Shown piece by piece: positions 5,147 through 8,558 of a DNA stretch of 8,558 nucleotides. Source of the stretch: Candidatus Pacearchaeota archaeon UBA284. Its GTDB lineage: Archaea > Nanobdellota > Nanobdellia > Pacearchaeales > UBA284. The position numbers and the translations under genes are program-made. The stretch's first letter is position 1. The number at the start of each line of letters is the position of its first letter. The stretch lies in assembly GCA_002499185.1 (NCBI GenBank), contig DAKN01000069.1, forward strand, positions 3,111 through 11,668. Reading direction: 5' to 3'. A model generated the notes under the pieces. It ran no database searches and was not told the DNA's origin. It saw nothing but the letters and a program-made list of their open reading frames with translations.

Positions 5147-5683
5147 ATGAAAAAGAGGCAAATCAAGAAAAATAAGAAGAACAAGAAAGTTCAGATTGTA
5201 AAAAAAAGAAAAAAATTTGATATCTTTAAGCTGATTGTTTCAATAGCAATTCCGTTATTGACGGGATTTATTGGCTCTATGTTCACAATGTCAAATATTT
5301 CTCCCTGGTATTCTTTATTAAATAAACCATTACTAAATCCGCCGAGTTGGGTTTTTTCACCCGTTTGGACATCTTTATTTATCTTGATGGGGATATCTCT
5401 TTATTTGATTTGGAATAAAGATATTGATGAAAAAAAGAAGAAAATACCTTTATTTTTCTTTACAACACAATTATTTTTGAATATGCTTTGGAGCTTATTA
5501 TTTTTTACCTTAAGAAACCCGCTTTATGCATTTGTAGAGATTCTTGTTTTGTGGCTAACAATTTTTTTCATGATTTTAAGTTTCTATAAAATATCTAAGA
5601 CAGCAGCATATTTGCAAATTCCTTATCTTTTATGGGTTAGTTTTGCAGCATACTTGAATTTTATGATAGCATTATTGAATTAA
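5147..5683 (+). CDS. tspO: TspO/MBR family membrane protein
   Basis: A 178-residue integral membrane protein of the TspO (peripheral benzodiazepine receptor) family, which binds tetrapyrroles and lipophilic ligands. Five membrane segments fit: about 28-48, 70-90, 101-120, 126-147 and 152-176. Family motifs are visible: P65-P66-S-W68-V-F70-S-P-V-W74 leading to 'MGISLYLIW' (81-89), 'LNMLWSLLFF' (111-120), and 'PYLLWVSFAAYLNFMIALLN' (159-178), with conserved W163 and N171. The N-terminal 23 residues hold 14 Lys/Arg, a cytoplasmic extension most relatives lack. It lies 77 bases after the MBL gene and 57 before the decarboxylase, all rightward, but no Shine-Dalgarno is visible and each gap has AT-rich promoter-like sequence. 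The in-cell ligand is unknown; no tetrapyrrole gene is in the window. Confidence 0.93.
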   Translation: MKKRQIKKNKKNKKVQIVKKRKKFDIFKLIVSIAIPLLTGFIGSMFTMSNISPWYSLLNKPLLNPPSWVFSPVWTSLFILMGISLYLIWNKDIDEKKKKIPLFFFTTQLFLNMLWSLLFFTLRNPLYAFVEILVLWLTIFFMILSFYKISKTAAYLQIPYLLWVSFAAYLNFMIALLN

Positions 5684-5711
5684 TTATCAATCAACCCGAC
5701 AATCCAATAAA

Positions 5712-5721
5712 TTTTTATATG
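5712..5721 (+). promoter_or_regulatory. TATA box for the PLP decarboxylase-like gene
   Basis: TTTTTATATG is centred about 25 nt before the ATG at 5741, which predicts a leaderless mRNA separate from that of tspO. Confidence 0.45.
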
Positions 5722-5740
5722 GCTGTCTTTTTTCTATTAA

Positions 5741-6778
5741 ATGCAAACACCATATTTTGTTTTTGACAAGAAAAGATTAATTGAAAATTATAACTATTTT
5801 AATGAATCTTGCAAAAAGAATTTTGAAAAATATAAAATAGCCTATTCTATAAAAACAAATTCATTTAATGCGGTATTAAATGAACTCGCAAAACAAAAAA
5901 CCGGATTTGAAGCAGCATCGATACTAGAATTAAAACAAAGCATAAAATATAACAAAAAAGGATTCAAAGTATTTAATGGTCCAGCTAAAACAGAAGAAGA
6001 ATTAAAGATAGCAATAAAGAATCATATTCTAATTAATGTTGATTCTAAATCTGAAATAGATAAAATAATTAGATTAATGAAAGGAAAATTGCTGAACATT
6101 GGAATAAGGGTCATTTATGATATACAAGATTCTAAATTTGGTTTTGAAGAGAAAAGAATAAACGATATAATAAATTATTGTGAAAAAAATAATTTACACG
6201 TAGTTTGTATTCAATTTCATCAGGGAACACAAATTAATCTTAAAAATTTTGAAGAAGGGATAAAAAAATTTGCAAAAACCTTAGATTTTTTGAAAAGAAA
6301 TTTTGAATTTATTGATCTTGGAGGCGGATTTCCGGATAAATTTAAACTTGGAACATTGGGATTAAGACTGGAAGATTATTTTGTCATAATTAAAAATAAC
6401 TTGGAAAAATTTAAAGCAACTATAATTCTTGAACCTGGCAGAGCAATTGTTTGTGATGTTTTTGAATTAATAACGAAAGTGATTGCAATAAAAGAAAATT
6501 TTGGAATAAAACATGCTGTCTTGGATGCAGGAACAAATTTCCTACCAAGAATGTCTTGCGCTTTTTACAAATTTGAAGCACAGGGCGATAAAAAAGAAAA
6601 CAACAAAGAAGAATATATTTTAACAGGGCCTTTGTTATTTGCAAATGATAGTTTTGGAAAATTCCACGGTTTTCTTAAAGATGGAGATTTAATTAGGGTA
6701 AAAAATGTTGGGGCATATTGTTATAATCTTTCTTGGGAAATTTCTTATAAAAAACCAAAGATTATATCTAAATTATGA
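5741..6778 (+). CDS. Fold-type III PLP-dependent decarboxylase-like enzyme (ODC/DAPDC/LysA superfamily)
   Basis: A 345-residue alanine-racemase-fold protein of the ornithine/diaminopimelate decarboxylase superfamily, short for the group (often 380-430). Visible sites: the Schiff-base lysine K38 in 'IAYSIKTNS' (33-41, like Y-A-V-K-A-N), 'SKFGF' (131-135), 'FHQGTQ' with H160 over the cofactor, the glycine loop 'DLGGGFP' (192-198) for phosphate, 'EPGRAIV' (231-237) and 'GAY' (324-326). The segment that in relatives reads G-P-x-C-(D/E) reads G296-P-L-L-F-A-N-D303, so the catalytic cysteine and its acidic neighbour are missing. The cofactor site is intact but decarboxylation or substrate choice may differ. 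Ornithine, lysine, arginine and meso-DAP are all possible; a carboxynorspermidine-like or racemase-type role is not excluded. It ends 6 bases from the convergent methyltransferase-fold gene. Family secure, substrate not. Confidence 0.88.
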   Translation: MQTPYFVFDKKRLIENYNYFNESCKKNFEKYKIAYSIKTNSFNAVLNELAKQKTGFEAASILELKQSIKYNKKGFKVFNGPAKTEEELKIAIKNHILINVDSKSEIDKIIRLMKGKLLNIGIRVIYDIQDSKFGFEEKRINDIINYCEKNNLHVVCIQFHQGTQINLKNFEEGIKKFAKTLDFLKRNFEFIDLGGGFPDKFKLGTLGLRLEDYFVIIKNNLEKFKATIILEPGRAIVCDVFELITKVIAIKENFGIKHAVLDAGTNFLPRMSCAFYKFEAQGDKKENNKEEYILTGPLLFANDSFGKFHGFLKDGDLIRVKNVGAYCYNLSWEISYKKPKIISKL

Positions 6779-6784
6779 CTAAAA

Positions 6785-7645
6785 TCAGATAATCTTAACA
6801 TCTAGAACATAATGATTTACTTTTGGCCGATAGGCTTTTACATAATTGACACTTAAAAGCTGAACATCAAGATTCTGTTTTTTAGCTTCTTTTTTTATTA
6901 ATGCTAAGTTTTCCTCTGTTTCTTGCTTTAATTTATCTTCATACATTATTGTTTCATAATGCATTACTCCATCTTTTTTTATTGCCCGCATAGCAAATTT
7001 AATGAATTTTTTTGGAGGAGGTAAATAACCCATAACGATTCTATCGGCAAATCTTCCTAATTTTTTTACAAGCGCCAATGTTTCTTTTGAACAATCACCT
7101 TTTATTGTCTGAACTTTTTTTTGGATTTTATTCAGTTTTATATTTTCATTGAGATATTTGAAAGAAACAGGATTTAATTCAATAGAATAAATTATTTTTG
7201 GACTAGCCAGTTTTGCCATTGGCACAGTAAAATAACCAATTCCTGCAAACATATCAAGAATTATTTCATTTTGGTTTACTTGTTTTGCTATTCTTACTCT
7301 TTCATTAATATTACCCTTAGCAAACATTGTTTTTCTAACATCAAATTTGTAATAACAACCATATTCTTGCGTTATTGCTTCAGTATTTTTTTTGCCGGCA
7401 ATAATTTCTATTTGCGGCTTTCGATATTTCCCAATTATTATTCCTTTTTTATTGCATATTGTTTTAATTCTTGGAAATAATTCTAAAATTGCTTCCCCTA
7501 TAATTTTCTTGTAATTTTTTAATTTTGAGTTTAAATTTATTATAATTATTTCTCCGATATTTTGAAATCCACTTGGTAATAGTTCCATATAATTTTCATC
7601 CATCTTCTCTTTGAGTTTTTCTTTCAAATGTTCTTTAAATGACAT
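6785..7645 (-). CDS. taw2: Trm5/Taw2-family tRNA-G37 modification enzyme, probably Taw2
   Basis: A 286-residue class I SAM-dependent enzyme. Residues 1-100 are the small N-terminal domain; 'FDVRKTMFAKGNINERVRI' (101-119) is the family's tRNA-binding link 'F..+..ER.RI'. SAM-site motifs: I 'ILDMFAGIGYFTVPMAK' (129-145), II 'YSIELNP' (153-159, E156), then 'GDC' (183-185). The catalytic-loop segment reads DRIVMGYLPPP (201-211). Trm5 (m1G37 methyltransferase) has N-L-P there, whereas Taw2, which moves the aminocarboxypropyl group of SAM onto the wyosine precursor in tRNA-Phe, has G-Y/G-L; 'GVMHYET' (216-222) also recalls Taw2. I therefore favour Taw2, with Trm5-like as the alternative. Taw1 and Trm5 are not in the window. 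It has a TATA-like stretch at the leaderless distance. The gene symbol is tentative. Confidence 0.82.
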   Translation of the reverse strand: MSFKEHLKEKLKEKMDENYMELLPSGFQNIGEIIIINLNSKLKNYKKIIGEAILELFPRIKTICNKKGIIIGKYRKPQIEIIAGKKNTEAITQEYGCYYKFDVRKTMFAKGNINERVRIAKQVNQNEIILDMFAGIGYFTVPMAKLASPKIIYSIELNPVSFKYLNENIKLNKIQKKVQTIKGDCSKETLALVKKLGRFADRIVMGYLPPPKKFIKFAMRAIKKDGVMHYETIMYEDKLKQETEENLALIKKEAKKQNLDVQLLSVNYVKAYRPKVNHYVLDVKII

Positions 7646-7666
7646 AAGGAGCTAACTAAATTTATA

Positions 7667-7676
7667 TTTATTAAAC
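7667..7676 (-). promoter_or_regulatory. TATA box for the Taw2/Trm5-family gene
   Basis: Read leftward, TTTAATAAAT is centred 26-27 nt before the ATG at 7645, predicting a leaderless transcript. It is divergent from the thrS promoter, 30 bases away. Confidence 0.4.
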
Positions 7677-7702
7677 TTCTCTAAGTGTTCTTTAAGTCAA
7701 AA

Positions 7703-7712
7703 TTTATAAATA
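7703..7712 (+). promoter_or_regulatory. TATA box for thrS
   Basis: TTTATAAATA is a near-consensus archaeal TATA box, centred about 25 nt before the ATG at 7732, with an A-rich CAAAA upstream as BRE. The mRNA should begin at or next to the start codon. Confidence 0.6.
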
Positions 7713-7731
7713 TGATTTTACTAAAGATAAT

Positions 7732-8558
7732 ATGAAAATTTTGACATTGCATTGTGACTATATAAAATTTAAACCTCTAAAAAAAGCGCTGAAATCCGCA
7801 GAATTAGAAAAAGATCAAGAAAAAGAGAAAAAAGTAGATGAATGTCTTGTAGTATTCACTGCAATAGAATCTTCAGATAATTTAGAAATTGCGAAAAAAT
7901 TGGTAGAGAATGCCAAAGATATTGCCAGTCAGGTAAAAACAAAAACGATTGTTCTTTATCCTTATGCTCATCTGTCTTCTAGTTTATCATCTCCTGATTT
8001 GGCGGCAGATGTATTAAAGGAAGCAGAAAAAATACTAAGGAAAGATAAGGAAAAATATGCTGTTTATAGGGCTCCTTTTGGGTATTATAAGGAATTTGAA
8101 TTAAAATGCAAGGGACATCCACTAAGTGAATTGTCAAGAGAAATAAACAATGAAGGAAAAAAACCAGATATTAAATTCCCAACAACAAAAAAAGAAGAAA
8201 AGGAATTAACAGATGAAGATATTAAAAACATGCTTCGAAGCATATCTAAATCTCGATTAGATACAACAAAATTAAAAGAAAACGATCACAGAATAATCGG
8301 TCAAAAATTAGATTTATTTAGTTTCAGTGAGGTTGCACCAGGAATGGTCTTTTGGCATAATAATGGATTAATAATCTATAACGAACTGGTGAAGTTTTGG
8401 AGAGACATGCACAGAAAGAATGATTATCAAGAGATAAAGACACCCCAAATAATGGATTCAAAATTATGGAAAATTTCTGGGCATTGGGAAAAATATAAGG
8501 AAAATATATTTCTTACAGAATACGAAAAGAGAATTTTTGCTGTTAAACCTATGAATTG
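7732..8558 (+). CDS. thrS: Threonyl-tRNA synthetase, archaeal type (partial, 3' end beyond right edge)
   Basis: The first 275 codons of ThrRS, which charges tRNA-Thr; the frame is open to the right edge. Residues 1-137 are the archaeal editing domain, related to D-aminoacyl-tRNA deacylase, that removes serine: 'MKILTLHCDYIKFKPLKKA' opens it, 'ECLVVFTAIE' (37-46) and 'IVLYPYAHLSSSLSSP' (73-88) follow. H80, K120 and E133 fall where the active-site His, Lys and Glu of Pyrococcus ThrRS editing are known. A charged linker (about 138-180) leads to the class II catalytic core: 'DHRIIGQKLDLFSFSEVAPGMVFWHNNG' (185-212), then motif 1 'FWRDMHRKNDYQEIKTPQI' (222-240) and 'KPMN' (272-275). The window cuts the next codon after TG, expected to be the zinc-ligand cysteine. 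Bacterial ThrRS has different N-terminal domains (TGS and another editing type), so this is clearly archaeal. The start is set by homology and the promoter. Confidence 0.96.
   Translation, partial: MKILTLHCDYIKFKPLKKALKSAELEKDQEKEKKVDECLVVFTAIESSDNLEIAKKLVENAKDIASQVKTKTIVLYPYAHLSSSLSSPDLAADVLKEAEKILRKDKEKYAVYRAPFGYYKEFELKCKGHPLSELSREINNEGKKPDIKFPTTKKEEKELTDEDIKNMLRSISKSRLDTTKLKENDHRIIGQKLDLFSFSEVAPGMVFWHNNGLIIYNELVKFWRDMHRKNDYQEIKTPQIMDSKLWKISGHWEKYKENIFLTEYEKRIFAVKPMN

Noticed and set aside
6420..6644. 74-codon leftward frame inside the PLP enzyme gene
   Set aside because: The PLP gene has conserved motifs (EPGR) across this stretch, so the antisense frame is a shadow.
7271..7480. 69-codon rightward frame inside the Taw2-like gene
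   Set aside because: Antisense to a well-supported coding region, with a Phe/Tyr/Ser-rich shadow product.

Overview
The window looks like part of the chromosome of an AT-rich archaeon, most probably a DPANN-type lineage (Woesearchaeota/Pacearchaeota-like). The markers are unambiguous: the archaeal/eukaryotic RNA polymerase subunit RpoE' (Rpb7), Spt4/RpoE'', ribosomal proteins S24e and S27ae, a COG1412-type PIN protein, a Trm5/Taw2-family tRNA methyltransferase fold, and a ThrRS with the archaeal D-aminoacyl-tRNA-deacylase-like editing domain. Proteins are lysine-rich, intergenic gaps are short, and several genes have a TATA box 24-27 nt ahead of the ATG with no room for a leader. The DPANN placement is inferred from composition and gene style; no rRNA is present.

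Layout. (1) 1-992, minus: the 5' part of a membrane-anchored exported protein of unknown function, running off the left edge. (2) 993-1288: a 296-base gap without a gene, holding a BRE/TATA promoter pointing right and a GC-rich 55-nt hairpin whose wobble and G-A pairs work only as plus-strand RNA. I call this a candidate small RNA. (3) 1289-4111, all minus: PIN nuclease, Nudix hydrolase, rpoE', spt4, rps24e, rps27ae and a DUF3467-like protein. This is a remodelled version of a widespread archaeal information-processing operon, with a Nudix gene inserted, DUF359 absent, and hairpins between rps24e and rps27ae. (4) 4194-6778, plus: a membrane-anchored ComEC-like metallo-beta-lactamase-fold protein, a TspO/MBR membrane protein and a fold-type III PLP decarboxylase homologue that lacks the usual catalytic cysteine. 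(5) 6785-7645, minus: Taw2/Trm5-family protein, convergent with the decarboxylase. (6) 7732-8558, plus: the N-terminal 275 codons of threonyl-tRNA synthetase, cut by the right edge at what should be its first zinc-ligand cysteine.

Functionally, region 3 is core transcription and translation, regions 5 and 6 belong to tRNA maturation and charging, and region 4 is accessory: membrane, sensing or metabolic functions in individually promoted genes. No mobile elements, CRISPR arrays, tRNAs or rRNAs were seen. The least explained parts are the structured RNA candidate at about 1135-1205, the stacked hairpins at 2012-2057, and the altered active site of the PLP enzyme.
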